Assembly (NCBI GenBank): GCA_011390365.1
Contig: JAABSM010000005.1
Coordinates: forward strand, 19,893 to 83,892
Length of the DNA: 64,000 bases
Direction: 5' to 3'
Origin: Gammaproteobacteria bacterium
Lineage (GTDB): Bacteria; Pseudomonadota; Gammaproteobacteria; Chromatiales; Chromatiaceae
Shown: one piece after another, positions 37,905-47,090 of the stretch
How the letters are laid out: every line of letters starts with the position of its first letter
Numbering within the stretch: the first letter of the stretch is position 1
Translations under genes and position numbers: made by a program
Notes under the pieces: generated by a model
Database searches by the model: none
Told to the model about the DNA's origin: nothing
What the model saw: the letters and a program-made list of their open reading frames with translations, nothing else

Positions 37905-40900
37905 GCGGCCTCTGTGCCGAACAATTTATCGACATGCTCCCAGATGATGCGGCGGGCAAGCAGGCGCGCGGCGCTCTTGCTCCAGTAGCGCGCCTGATCG
38001 AGACGGGCAATCCACAGGGTGTTGTTATCCGGCGCCGGGAACAACACCTCGCTACTGGCCAGACGGTCCGCCACGCGCAGCACCTCGGGCCAGTCATCGC
38101 ATGATGCCGACATTTTTTCATTTCCGGTCTCGATGCGCAGCAGCCGCCAAGGGGTCTCGCCTTTCAGCGTGGGTAACGACACCTTTAACGGCTTGCCGTG
38201 ACGCTTGGCCCAGGGGGCGAGTTCGGCTTCGAGGGCGATGCGGAAGCCCTCGCGGTTATCGGCATCCGTGGGGGCCTGGGCGGCCCGCCGGTTGGCGGCA
38301 TATGGGAGCTCGAAACGCAAGGTGTCGTCGATGACCTCAAGGTCCCGTGGGCGTAGACCATAGAGACCGGCGACCCAGGCATCTACTGCCGCCCAGGCGG
38401 CCTCGTCGCCGCGCTGGGCGACGGCATCGAATAGCGGAATGATCCGGTCGCGGGCTGCGGCGGGCAGCTTTTCAAAATCGGGCACCGCGATCGAATCGAT
38501 AATGAATTTCTCGACGACCTCGCGCTCGAAGCCGAATTTGCCGCTTGTCACAAGGGCGTGCCAGAATGCCGGCCTGCTACCGATCACCAGCGCCAAATAG
38601 CGCACCAGCCTCATGCCATCATAGTGCTCGCAGGCGCTATAACCGTAATAGGTTTCGTTGAAGACAACATTACTATCCGCGACGCTTGCGTGGATTCGCC
38701 CCGAATCAGCCAAAGGCGATTGGTGGACAATCAACAGAGGGCCTCGGAAAATCTCTCTGGGCCTACCTCGATGAACGCGCTCGTTGGTAAATTCATCTAA
38801 CTGTTTCGTATCAATCCACCTATCCTTGGCAATCTCGCCGTTGAGTTCAGGCAAGCCGTGCAGGTATTCCGCAGGGACGCCTGGCAAACCATCGCCACTT
38901 TTTCTTATTCGGCTACTGGCACGGAGCCTTTGATAACCATTACCCGCGAAATTCAAGGCGCGCCCCCGTCTACCAAAGCGCCGCGCCCAGTAACCTGACA
39001 AGGTATCGATTGCACGCCCTGCCATACGGTCGAACACCTCAAGGCTCAGCGGGCCGCCGCGAAACAGGATCTTGAGGATCTCTGGCCGCTGCGTGACCTG
39101 CCCGACCGCAACGGTTTCCGCGTTGCCCGCGTCCAACCGAAGAATCCCACTATTGTTGAGGCCATCTTCAAGACGAGGGCTGACGAACAAAAATCCTGCC
39201 CCTGGCGGGGGGGGTTGATTACGGGCATAGAGAAGACAAAAAGGGGCGGCAATCTCTGGCCAGACCCTGGTTTTACGCAGGTCCGCACCGTTCACTACGC
39301 CGGTCACGTCCAGCGCATTGAACAGTGCCGCGCGCGCCTCCTCCATCCCCTCGCCATGCTGAAACAGCAACCGTCCGTGCAGAACGAAGGCAATCTGCCC
39401 GCCCGAACGCGCCCACTCCATGGCCCGCCAAACGAAGGGCAGATCCATCACTTGATTGGGCAGCAATGGGCGCGGGCCATTCTCGGGCAACCGCTGGGCC
39501 GCGATGGACTGCACCCGCGCCACGACCCGCGGCCAGTCCGACAGCCTGGTCGAGCTCGACCAAGGGGGGTTGCCAACAATCAAGTCGTACCTACCCCTGT
39601 GCTCCTCCCCTACATCAGGGCCAAGGCTCCCCAGCCCCTGCTCATCCCCCACCTTGAACAGAACACGATCACGCAACTCATCGAAACGAAGCCTCTGCAG
39701 CGGCTCGGGTTTAGGATCGAGTTCGATCGATAGCAGATACAAGCCGAGCGCGGCGAAGCGCAGACCGGATTCGTTGATGTCGAAACCGGCGATCTGGTTG
39801 CGGAGGATGGTTCGGAGTGTCCGGGTATCCGGCCGCTTTTCGTCATGTCGCCAACGCGCCGCCACCAAATGTCGAAAGGCCGTGAGGAGAAACACGCCCG
39901 CCCCCGCGGCGGGATCCAGGACACGGGCCTCGTGTGCGCGCCCTTCGCGACGCAGGGCGTGAAAGGCGCCCCGTACCAAAAGGTCGGCAATCGGTCGCGG
40001 CGTGTAGTAGCCGCCTTCTCGCTGCTGCTTGTCCGGTGTGTGGCGACGCTGGTAGTGTTCATAGGCTTGACTGAGGACGCCCACCGGGATGTGGGCAAAA
40101 TCCAGGTGCGCCCAGTCTTCTTCCCACTCGAGATAACGCTGGCCGCCCGGGGTGCGGCGCATGATGTCGCCAAGCACCTTGAAGGCCCGTTCCGGCAGCG
40201 AGGCAAACAGGCCTTTTGAGTAGGGCAACAGGTCGCCGTTGAAGGTGTCGTCCAGCCAGGCGCAGGTGTTTTCCGCTTTTGCCGGGTCATCGAACAGATG
40301 ATCCGCACTCTGACCGGCAAGCAGGTCCTCTGGAAGCAGGTCGCGATCCGCCAGGAAGCGGGTGAACAGGGCGCGTCCGACCAAGGAGATTGCGTCGGGG
40401 TCGGAAAGATCGGCCTCATGAATGAGCACTTCGATCGCCTCGCCGAGAAGCTTGAGTACCACATCGGCAATCCAGCGCCCCTTGGCGGCCAGACCCGGGC
40501 GATGGTTGGCGAGATGGGAAAAGGTGGCCTGCCGCGCTACGGACGAGGCAAGGGTCAGGCGGCTTTGGGCGGGTGTCGCCGCGTCCAGCGCGATGCGGTG
40601 CAGGGTCAGTTGACCGGGGCGAACAACACCGAGATAAGGCGCATCGCCGCGCAAGGCGAGTCGGCGGCGAATGGCTTGCAGGTGCTGATCATTCGCCAGG
40701 CTCGCACCATCGACCAGAAATACCAGCGGAGCATCCTGCCATTCATACACCCCCATCAGAGGCGTAAGCTCGGATTGCTCGGTTTGGCGAGAACCGACCA
40801 AGGTTGCATAGGGCAGCAATCCAGGCTCGTCATCCTCGAATCTGGACAGGCTATCCAGGTCGGCACCATATTCAATGAGGGTTTGGTCGAAAGGGTTCAT
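37901..40900 (-). CDS. Large N6-adenine DNA methyltransferase (restriction-modification type)
   Basis: 999 residues. The central methylase core shows GGYYTPRPIADLL (about 295-308), SAM-binding motif I LDPAAGAGVF (about 328-337), and catalytic NPPW (about 443-446) in YDLIVGNPPWSS, as in gamma-class N6-adenine methylases (type I HsdM, type IIG). About 290 residues precede the core and about 520 follow, the latter probably containing target recognition (WARRFGRRGRALNFAGNGYQ ... NEELYYGYSACEHYDGMRL-like region). No helicase motor is visible. The start at 40900 lacks a clear ribosome site. Parts at about 38650-38960 look less GC-rich than the neighbours, suggesting transfer. Confidence 0.8.
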   Translation of the reverse strand: MNPFDQTLIEYGADLDSLSRFEDDEPGLLPYATLVGSRQTEQSELTPLMGVYEWQDAPLVFLVDGASLANDQHLQAIRRRLALRGDAPYLGVVRPGQLTLHRIALDAATPAQSRLTLASSVARQATFSHLANHRPGLAAKGRWIADVVLKLLGEAIEVLIHEADLSDPDAISLVGRALFTRFLADRDLLPEDLLAGQSADHLFDDPAKAENTCAWLDDTFNGDLLPYSKGLFASLPERAFKVLGDIMRRTPGGQRYLEWEEDWAHLDFAHIPVGVLSQAYEHYQRRHTPDKQQREGGYYTPRPIADLLVRGAFHALRREGRAHEARVLDPAAGAGVFLLTAFRHLVAARWRHDEKRPDTRTLRTILRNQIAGFDINESGLRFAALGLYLLSIELDPKPEPLQRLRFDELRDRVLFKVGDEQGLGSLGPDVGEEHRGRYDLIVGNPPWSSSTRLSDWPRVVARVQSIAAQRLPENGPRPLLPNQVMDLPFVWRAMEWARSGGQIAFVLHGRLLFQHGEGMEEARAALFNALDVTGVVNGADLRKTRVWPEIAAPFCLLYARNQPPPPGAGFLFVSPRLEDGLNNSGILRLDAGNAETVAVGQVTQRPEILKILFRGGPLSLEVFDRMAGRAIDTLSGYWARRFGRRGRALNFAGNGYQRLRASSRIRKSGDGLPGVPAEYLHGLPELNGEIAKDRWIDTKQLDEFTNERVHRGRPREIFRGPLLIVHQSPLADSGRIHASVADSNVVFNETYYGYSACEHYDGMRLVRYLALVIGSRPAFWHALVTSGKFGFEREVVEKFIIDSIAVPDFEKLPAAARDRIIPLFDAVAQRGDEAAWAAVDAWVAGLYGLRPRDLEVIDDTLRFELPYAANRRAAQAPTDADNREGFRIALEAELAPWAKRHGKPLKVSLPTLKGETPWRLLRIETGNEKMSASCDDWPEVLRVADRLASSEVLFPAPDNNTLWIARLDQARYWSKSAARLLARRIIWEHVDKLFGTEAA

Positions 40901-41084
40901 AAGGTGTTTTGTGACACATGCGCCTAATCGCGTCAAGCCCCTTATCCACATTAAAGCCAATAGTGGCAAATCATGGGCATGACCTCAAATTCTCATATGG
41001 ACACTCTCGCCCTTCCCTGCCTCATTCCAGCTGCCTCGCTTCCGCTTCAAAAGTTAATGAAAATGCGCCAAACCCGATATCCAA

Positions 41085-41165
41085 CATGCAACACCGCCTC
41101 AAGATCGGCTACAATCGCCCCACCCATGCCCTGATGGAGCGCACCCGCGGCATCCGCGCCCCATC
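41085..41165 (+). pseudogene. Short ftsK 3'-end-like scar before lolA
   Basis: The nucleotides CTCAAGATCGGCTACAA (41098) and the translation [16 protein letters not shown] match the FtsK gamma-domain hallmark [18 protein letters not shown] at 36577-36630. In related genomes ftsK and lolA are neighbours, so this position fits the original ftsK end. A short match; convergence cannot be excluded. Confidence 0.45.
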
Positions 41166-41296
41166 GCTCGACCAGAAAAACCCGGGAGCGCACTACCTTG
41201 CAGTTCACCCTTCGCCCCTTCGGGCAAACCCCAGCAACAACAAGCTCACCCCCATCTGGCGGCGAGTTCGCGAGTCCACGAGGGTCTCGACAAGCC

Positions 41297-41935
41297 ATGC
41301 CCCAGCCGCGGCGCTGGTTGCCGCTTTTGCTGCTGCTCTGCGCTTGGCTATTCACGCCCCTGGCCCTTGCCCAGCAAACCAGCGGCATTGAACAACTGCG
41401 GACCTTCCTCGATGACCTTCGCACCCTGCGCGCCGATTTCCAGCAGGTGACCTATGTCCAGAATGACGATGCGGGACAGACCGCGGCGGGGGTCTTCTAC
41501 CTGGAACGGCCGGATCACTTCCGCTGGAACTACACCCACCCGGGGCAGCAGGAGATCGTCGCTGACGGGCTTTCGGTGTGGTACTACGAACCGGATCTGG
41601 AGCAGGTGAGCGTGCAGTTTCAGGCGCTGGCGCTGAAGGGCACGCCGGCGCGACTGCTGACCAGCGAGGCCCCCATCGACGAATACTTCGAACTGGAAGA
41701 AGGCGGCGAGCGGGAGGGGCTGGCGTGGGTGGAGCTGCATTCCAAGGAGGAGGAGCCCCGTTTTCAGAAGATCGAACTGGGTTTGGAAGAGAACCTTCTC
41801 GCGGCAATGCGGCTGGTGGACAACTTCGGCCAGACCATCTGGTTTCTGTTCGAGAACCTGGCGAAGAATCCCGACCTGGACGGCGGGCTGTTCCGTTTCG
41901 ATCCTCCGCCGGGGTACGACATCCTGGAACGATAA
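41297..41935 (+). CDS. lolA: Outer-membrane lipoprotein chaperone LolA
   Basis: 212 residues. Signal peptide 1-24 (LLLLLCAWLFTPLALA). The mature part shows the LolA pattern LRTLRADFQQVTY, GVFYLERPDHFRWNYTHPGQQEIVADG-WYYEPDLEQV, and the end FENLAKNPDLDGGLFRFDPPPG. It carries lipoproteins from LolCDE across the periplasm to LolB. LolC/E and LolD are encoded at 61.6-63.6 kb in this window. Start chosen at 41297 to give a proper signal peptide. Confidence 0.95.
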   Translation: MPQPRRWLPLLLLLCAWLFTPLALAQQTSGIEQLRTFLDDLRTLRADFQQVTYVQNDDAGQTAAGVFYLERPDHFRWNYTHPGQQEIVADGLSVWYYEPDLEQVSVQFQALALKGTPARLLTSEAPIDEYFELEEGGEREGLAWVELHSKEEEPRFQKIELGLEENLLAAMRLVDNFGQTIWFLFENLAKNPDLDGGLFRFDPPPGYDILER

Positions 41936-42113
41936 CCCAACCACCGAAAGCTCGGCTTTTTAACCGCGGATCACACAGATTAACGCAGATGTATCAGGAA
42001 GTTGCACAGCGCACGGGGTCCACCCGCAAGGTGAGTCAGCCGTCTCCCAAGAGGCATTGTCATCGCGAAACCAAATCCGCGAGCATCTGCGCACTCCGCG
42101 GCTTTTCAGGATC

Positions 42114-43766
42114 ATGCAGTTAGCCGTCAGCGAATTCATCGTCCGTTATCTCGAACGCCTCGGGGTGCGCCACATCTTCGGCATGCCCGGGGCGCACATC
42201 CTGCCGGTCTATGACGCCCTCTATCGCTCGTCCCAGATCGACGCGGTGCTGGTCAAGCACGAGCAGGGGGCGGCCTTCATGGCCGGCGGCTACGCCCGCT
42301 CCCAAGGCAATATCGGCGCCTGCATCGCCACCGCCGGCCCCGGCGCGACCAACCTTACCACTGGCATCGCCAACGCCTACGCCGACAATCAACCAGTGAT
42401 CGCCATCACCGGCGAGGCCCCCACCCACATCTTCGGCAAGGGGGGCTTGCAGGAGAGTTCCGGCGAAGGGGGGGCGATCGATCAGGTGAGCCTGTTCAAC
42501 GGCATCACCCGCTACCACAAGTTGATCGAACGCACCGAATACCTGCCCCAGGTGCTCAATCGCGCCTCCCAGGTGCTGCTGGCGGAGAATCCGGGGCCGG
42601 TGCTGCTCAGCATCCCCTTCGACGTGCAGAAGGAGCAGGTAGATGAGGCGCTGCTCGATCTGACCAACGCCCGCCCCCGCCAGACCGCGCCGCGCAGCCA
42701 TCCGGACGCCGCCCGCCAGTTGGCGGAGATGCTGGAGCAGGCAAGGTCACCGGTGATCGTCGCCGGCTATGGGGCGATCTCGGCGGACGCCAGCGACGCC
42801 ATCCGCCGCCTCAGTCACGATCTCAACATCCCCGTCGCCACCAGCCTCAAGGGCAAGGGCGCCATCGACGAGGGCGATCCCCTGGCCTTGGGCACCCTGG
42901 GGGTCACCTCCAGCGGCATCGCCTATCAACACATTACCGAACAGGCGGATCTGGTGCTATTTCTGGGGGCCAGCTTCAACGAGCGCACCAGTTACCTGTG
43001 GGACGAGCGGCTGATCCGGGACAAGACACTGATCCAGGTCGACCGCAATCCCGACCAGCTCAACCGGGTCTTCAACGCCGATCTGGCCATTCAGGGTGAT
43101 ATCCGCACGGTACTGGAAGACGTGCTGGAGCAGTTGGCCCGCGACCACGCCCCGGCCCACGCCTCCCCCACCCCGCTGGTCGACGAAAGCGATGGCGGCT
43201 ACGCCCTGTTTCAGTCCGGCTTCTCCCTCATCGAATACTTCTTTCAGCGACTCGCGGAGGCGATTCCCCAAGGGGCGGCCATCTTCGACGACAACATGAT
43301 CTTCGCCCAGAACTTCTATCGCGTCTCAACCCAGAACCGCTACCACCCCAACTCCGGCGTCTCTTCCCTGGGCCACGCCATCCCCGCCGCCATCGGCGCC
43401 CGTTTCGCCGATCAGCGGGTGACCTTCGCGATCCTCGGCGATGGCGGCTTTCAGATGTGCTGCATGGAGCTGATGACCGCGGTCAACTACGACATCCCCC
43501 TCAACGTGGTGGTCTTCAACAACGCCAGCATGGGGCTGATCCGCAAGAACCAGCATCAGCACTACCAGGATCGATACATCAACTGCGACTTCGTCAATCC
43601 CGACTTCGCCATGCTCGCCAAATCCTTCGGCATCAACCATGCGCAAGTAGATGGGCGGGACGATGTGGATGCGCTGTTCAGCGATGACCGCCTGCACCGG
43701 GGCATCAACCTGATCGAGATCCCTATCGACCGGGACCTCTTTCCCAACTACTCCTCCAAGCGGTGA
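42114..43766 (+). CDS. Thiamine-diphosphate enzyme, acetolactate-synthase-like, orphan
   Basis: 550 residues. The N-terminal PYR domain has the conserved glutamate in VKHEQGAAFMAGGYARSQG, and the PP domain shows GDGGFQMCCMELMTAVNYD then NN (the TPP-Mg motif GDG...NN). FAD-binding and small-subunit contacts are not obvious, and no regulatory subunit (ilvN/ilvH) is adjacent. So it is a member of the ALS/POX/sulfoacetaldehyde-type family with an unknown substrate. Start at 42114 matches the family N-terminus. Confidence 0.85.
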   Translation: MQLAVSEFIVRYLERLGVRHIFGMPGAHILPVYDALYRSSQIDAVLVKHEQGAAFMAGGYARSQGNIGACIATAGPGATNLTTGIANAYADNQPVIAITGEAPTHIFGKGGLQESSGEGGAIDQVSLFNGITRYHKLIERTEYLPQVLNRASQVLLAENPGPVLLSIPFDVQKEQVDEALLDLTNARPRQTAPRSHPDAARQLAEMLEQARSPVIVAGYGAISADASDAIRRLSHDLNIPVATSLKGKGAIDEGDPLALGTLGVTSSGIAYQHITEQADLVLFLGASFNERTSYLWDERLIRDKTLIQVDRNPDQLNRVFNADLAIQGDIRTVLEDVLEQLARDHAPAHASPTPLVDESDGGYALFQSGFSLIEYFFQRLAEAIPQGAAIFDDNMIFAQNFYRVSTQNRYHPNSGVSSLGHAIPAAIGARFADQRVTFAILGDGGFQMCCMELMTAVNYDIPLNVVVFNNASMGLIRKNQHQHYQDRYINCDFVNPDFAMLAKSFGINHAQVDGRDDVDALFSDDRLHRGINLIEIPIDRDLFPNYSSKR

Positions 43767-43970
43767 GCATTGCGTTGCGCGGTAACACCTTCCGTCCGGC
43801 CATGATTGACGCACCACCCCGAAAAATGAAACTCCCCAGCCTGTGGGAGCGGATTGCATCCGCGATTACGGGACTCAAACAGAGCGCAGATGCTATTTCA
43901 CAGTATCACTCATTCAAGGGGCGGACGCTCAGACTGATGAATGAATGTTCGCTTCAATCGGTTACGGGGC

Positions 43971-44022
43971 ATGGCGCGGCGCGCCAGATGCGATTCCCAC
44001 GCGGCGCGTGGGAACCAGCCTG
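43971..44022 (+). repeat. REP-like repeat, copy F
   Basis: Uninterrupted hairpin TTCCCACGCGGCGCGTGGGAA with the GGCGCGGCGCGCC tail before it. It serves, with copy E, as the reference for the MITE insertion point in copy D. Confidence 0.85.
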
Positions 44023-44046
44023 TATCAAGATCTTTCGTGGTAAAGA

Positions 44047-44117
44047 CCTCTCACAGAGGCACGGAGATCACGGAGAAGAGGTTCTCTGCGTGCTCCGTGG
44101 CTCCGTGAGAGATTTTT
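44047..44117. repeat. CACGGAGATCACGG inverted repeat, copy 2
   Basis: CCTCTCACAGAGGCACGGAG ... GCTCCGTGGCTCCGTGAGAG ending in TTTTTA; the same architecture as 12337-12406. Confidence 0.7.
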
Positions 44118-44133
44118 ATTGTGAGTCAGCAGG

Positions 44134-44166
44134 AGGACTGCCAGTCCTTGAAGGACTGGCAGTCCT
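44134..44166. repeat. Palindromic AGGACTGCCAGTCC hairpin
   Basis: Near-perfect 14-bp inverted repeat around TTGAA. A close relative (AGGAGTGCCAGTCC) is at 54094-54126 and a more distant one at 63602-63632, each between genes. Confidence 0.75.
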
Positions 44167-44204
44167 GAGCTCGATGCATTTTCTGGGGTGTTGGAACCTT
44201 CTTC

Positions 44205-46097
44205 ATGCTCGTCACGAGTTTGATGAGCCACGCCGAGCCCATGCACCCCACTAGCGCCTTCGAGACCGCGCGCCAGCGGCTTGCGGAAGCCCCTCTCCCC
44301 GCGGGAGAGGGGTTTGGGGTGAGGGCGTCGGATAATACGAGGACGGCAAGATCAACCACCGATCCTCTCGACCTCCCTCCCAGTGCCGAAGACTACCTAT
44401 CACTCTGCGACACCTTCGAAACATCCATCTGGCGCCAAGGCCCGACGCCGGAGGATCTCGAACTCTACCAGCGCCTATTCCGAGAGCGGGAGGCGTTGCT
44501 ATCCAGACAAGGCACGGACGACGGCCGCTTCGCCATCACCGTGGCAATCCCCGTCGCCGATCGCCCCCGGCAACTGGAGAACTGCCTGGAGAGCCTCTAC
44601 CAGCTATGCGAACGCTACCAATACGGCGGAGTCGAGCAGGGCCGCTTCCGCAAGGTATCGGCGATTATCGCCGACGACTCCCGCCAACCCGGCGCCATCC
44701 AGCGCAACGCGCAGCTGGCGCGGCACTTCAGCGAGCGAGGGTTGAAGGTCGAGCACTTCGACCACGCCGCCCAACGGGCGCTGCTGGACGAACTCCCGGC
44801 TTCCGAGCGCGCCACGCTGGCCCCGATCATCGGCGATTTCGATCCCCACCGGCCCGGCCACAAGGGCGCATCGCCGATGCGCAATATCACCTATCTGGCG
44901 TTGGCGAGGCTCGGGGAGCGGGAAAAACATCTGTTCCATTTCGTCGACAGCGACCAGGAATTCCGGGTCCGTATCGCCACCCCGAACGGCGAGCAAGACC
45001 TCTACGCCATCAACTACTTTCACCAGATCGATCGGCTGTTTCGGGAACGACCGATTCGCGCCCTCACCGGCAAGGTGGTGGGGGATCCGCCGGTCTCCCC
45101 GGCGGTGATGGCGGGCAACCTGCTCGATGACATCCTCGCCTTTCTGAATGCGCTCGCCCGGCACTCCCCGCGGGCCCCTTGCGCCTTTCATGGCGACCGC
45201 CCCGCCGCCGACGATGCCGCCTATCACGACATGGCGGGATTGTTCGGCTTCGACGAGGCCCGCCCGCCGTTTGCCTATCCCTGCCCCCTCGAAGGCCCCC
45301 ACGATCACCTCGCCTGCCTAGCCGAATTCGCCCGTCGCCTGGACCGTTTCTTCGACGGCGAACACCCCACCCGCAAGACCCTCTTCCAGTACACCCCGGC
45401 ATGGGATACCCAACCCGCTCGCACCATCTACACCGGCAACTACGTGCTGCGAGGCGACGCCCTGGAGGCCTTCATCCCCTTCGCCCAGCTCAGGCTGCGC
45501 ATGGCCGGCCCCACCCTCGGACGCATTTTGCAGGCGACCTGGGGCGACTCTTTCCTCTCCGCCAACCTGCCCATGCTCCATCGCCGCACCCTGAACGAGA
45601 TTGGCGAGGCGGAGTTTCGTCCTGGCGTAGAGCGTCAATCCGATACCATCGACCTGGGCGGTGAGATCGAGCGCCAGTTCTTCGGCGACGTGATGCTATT
45701 TACCATGATTGAACTCTGCAAGCAGGGCTATCCCGACCATCTGCCCGATAAGAAGACCCTGGATCAATTACTGGAGGAGACCCAGCAAGGACTGCGGGAG
45801 CAGTATGACCAGACCCAGGCCAATGTGATGGAGCGACTGGCCAGGCTGGAAGAGCACCTCCATGGTCAGGCCTGGTGGGGCCACCATCCTCAAGCGGCGG
45901 ATGCGCTCGTGAAGCTGGAAGGCTTTATCGCCAACCTGAAGGCCAACTTCGGGGAACAATCCGCCCCTCAACAAGGCATTCGGAATAGGGAAAAGGGTCA
46001 AGAGATGCGCAAGCGGATCGCCCAAGCCATTGTCGACTATCCGAAACTGCGATCGTCATGGCGGGCATGGATCGCCTCGGAAATCCAGCCCGGATGA
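44205..46097 (+). CDS. Large GT-A-like protein with repeat-derived N-terminus
   Basis: About 630 residues from ATG 44205; ATGs at 44223 and 44241 are also possible. Residues 28-45 are translated from a CCTCTCCCCGCGGGAGAGGG repeat (EAPLPAGEGFGVRASDN). From about residue 108, TVAIPVADRPRQLENCLESL looks like a GT-A glycosyltransferase start, followed by ADDSRQPGAI and HFVDSDQEFRVRI (a DXD-like motif). The C-terminal part (about 510-600) is helical. Family and substrate are unknown. A sulfotransferase-like gene follows in the same direction, which would fit synthesis of a sulfated glycan; that is inference. Confidence 0.6.
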   Translation: MLVTSLMSHAEPMHPTSAFETARQRLAEAPLPAGEGFGVRASDNTRTARSTTDPLDLPPSAEDYLSLCDTFETSIWRQGPTPEDLELYQRLFREREALLSRQGTDDGRFAITVAIPVADRPRQLENCLESLYQLCERYQYGGVEQGRFRKVSAIIADDSRQPGAIQRNAQLARHFSERGLKVEHFDHAAQRALLDELPASERATLAPIIGDFDPHRPGHKGASPMRNITYLALARLGEREKHLFHFVDSDQEFRVRIATPNGEQDLYAINYFHQIDRLFRERPIRALTGKVVGDPPVSPAVMAGNLLDDILAFLNALARHSPRAPCAFHGDRPAADDAAYHDMAGLFGFDEARPPFAYPCPLEGPHDHLACLAEFARRLDRFFDGEHPTRKTLFQYTPAWDTQPARTIYTGNYVLRGDALEAFIPFAQLRLRMAGPTLGRILQATWGDSFLSANLPMLHRRTLNEIGEAEFRPGVERQSDTIDLGGEIERQFFGDVMLFTMIELCKQGYPDHLPDKKTLDQLLEETQQGLREQYDQTQANVMERLARLEEHLHGQAWWGHHPQAADALVKLEGFIANLKANFGEQSAPQQGIRNREKGQEMRKRIAQAIVDYPKLRSSWRAWIASEIQPG

Positions 46098-46173
46098 GGT
46101 CCCGATCGATCCGCCCAAACCATTCGCGCGTCGAGCCGCGCGCTCCGCGGCCACAACCCTTAAATCATCACCC

Positions 46174-46731
46174 ATGAACATCTTCATCCTCAACAGCGGC
46201 CGCTGCGGCTCCACCACCTTCATCCGCGCCTGCGGCCACATCAGCAACTATAGCGCAGGCCACGAGAGCCGGGTCGGGTTGGTCGGCGATGCTCGGCTGA
46301 CCTACCCGGAACGGCACATCGAGGCGGATAATCGGCTGTGCTGGATCCTGGGCAGGCTCGACCGACAGTACGGCAAGGAGGCCTTCTACGTCCACCTCAC
46401 CCGGGAGTATGACGCCGTCGCCGCCAGTTTCGTTCAGCGCGCCGAGGTCCATACCGGCATCCTCAAGGCCTATCGCGAGGGGATCCTGCGCCACGCTTCG
46501 CCCCGAATTCCCAGTCAGGATCTGGTAGAGGACTATCTGGAGACCATCGAAACCAACATCGCCCTTTTTCTGCGCGACAAGCCCCGCCAGATGGCATTCC
46601 GGTTGGAAAAGGCGGAACGGGACTTTCCCCGCTTCTGGCGGGAGGTCGGGGCGCAAGGCGATCTGGAAAAGGCGATGGCGGAGTGGCGGATTCGACACAA
46701 TGCCGGTCCGCCGCCAATACAGGGCGATTGA
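46174..46731 (+). CDS. Small sulfotransferase-like protein
   Basis: 185 residues. The N-terminal loop LNSGRCGSTTF (6-16) resembles the 5'-phosphosulfate-binding loop of PAPS-dependent sulfotransferases, and YVHLTREYDAVAASFVQRA resembles the 3'-phosphate-binding segment. At 185 residues it is shorter than most. It lies 76 nt after the GT-like gene. Start at 46174 is the first ATG giving the loop near the N-terminus. Confidence 0.65.
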   Translation: MNIFILNSGRCGSTTFIRACGHISNYSAGHESRVGLVGDARLTYPERHIEADNRLCWILGRLDRQYGKEAFYVHLTREYDAVAASFVQRAEVHTGILKAYREGILRHASPRIPSQDLVEDYLETIETNIALFLRDKPRQMAFRLEKAERDFPRFWREVGAQGDLEKAMAEWRIRHNAGPPPIQGD

Positions 46732-47090
46732 CTTGAGAAGGGCAAAGAGGCTGGGTGTTTCCGAGATCGACCCGGTTCGGGGATGGAGTACACGCTTTCA
46801 ATGTCATTAAGATAAGCCATCGGTAACGACCCGGATCGCTGCGCAAAAATGCGATTTTTGCTTGGACCAACTGGTTGCGTAACCATCTGCCGCAATCCCG
46901 CTATCGCGTGATGTGCCAAATAGCTACAGCCATCGTCCCATTTTCGGGAATGACATGGTATACGCCTTGGCGCGTGAAGGGCTATCGTACAGCCCCAGGG
47001 CTGCACCCCAAACCGATGCCGCATCGATAACATCGGCGCCCCATGGGCGCTCGCCGCGCATGGCAGCGTCAACCCGCTCCCCAATCTTCG
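46732..47090. other. 359-bp intergenic region with degenerate repeats
   Basis: No gene supported. AATCCCGCTATCGCGTGATG (about 46894) resembles AATCCCGCTACCGCGGGATG (about 33608), and ACGCCTTGGCGCGTGAAGGG (about 46963) resembles a segment at about 10807. Confidence 0.5.

Larger units (their letters stand above)
43767..44204. repeat. Mosaic of four repeat families
   Basis: No gene supported. In order: TGTGGGAGCGGATTGCATCC copy (43842-43865), REP copy F (43971-44022), CACGGAGATCACGG hairpin (44047-44117) and the palindrome AGGACTGCCAGTCC...GGACTGGCAGTCCT (44134-44166). It is the densest repeat cluster in the window. Confidence 0.8.

Noticed and set aside
40942-40950. Perfect DnaA box TTATCCACA
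   Set aside because: Single copy next to the methyltransferase; no cluster, no dnaA/dnaN context, so probably chance.
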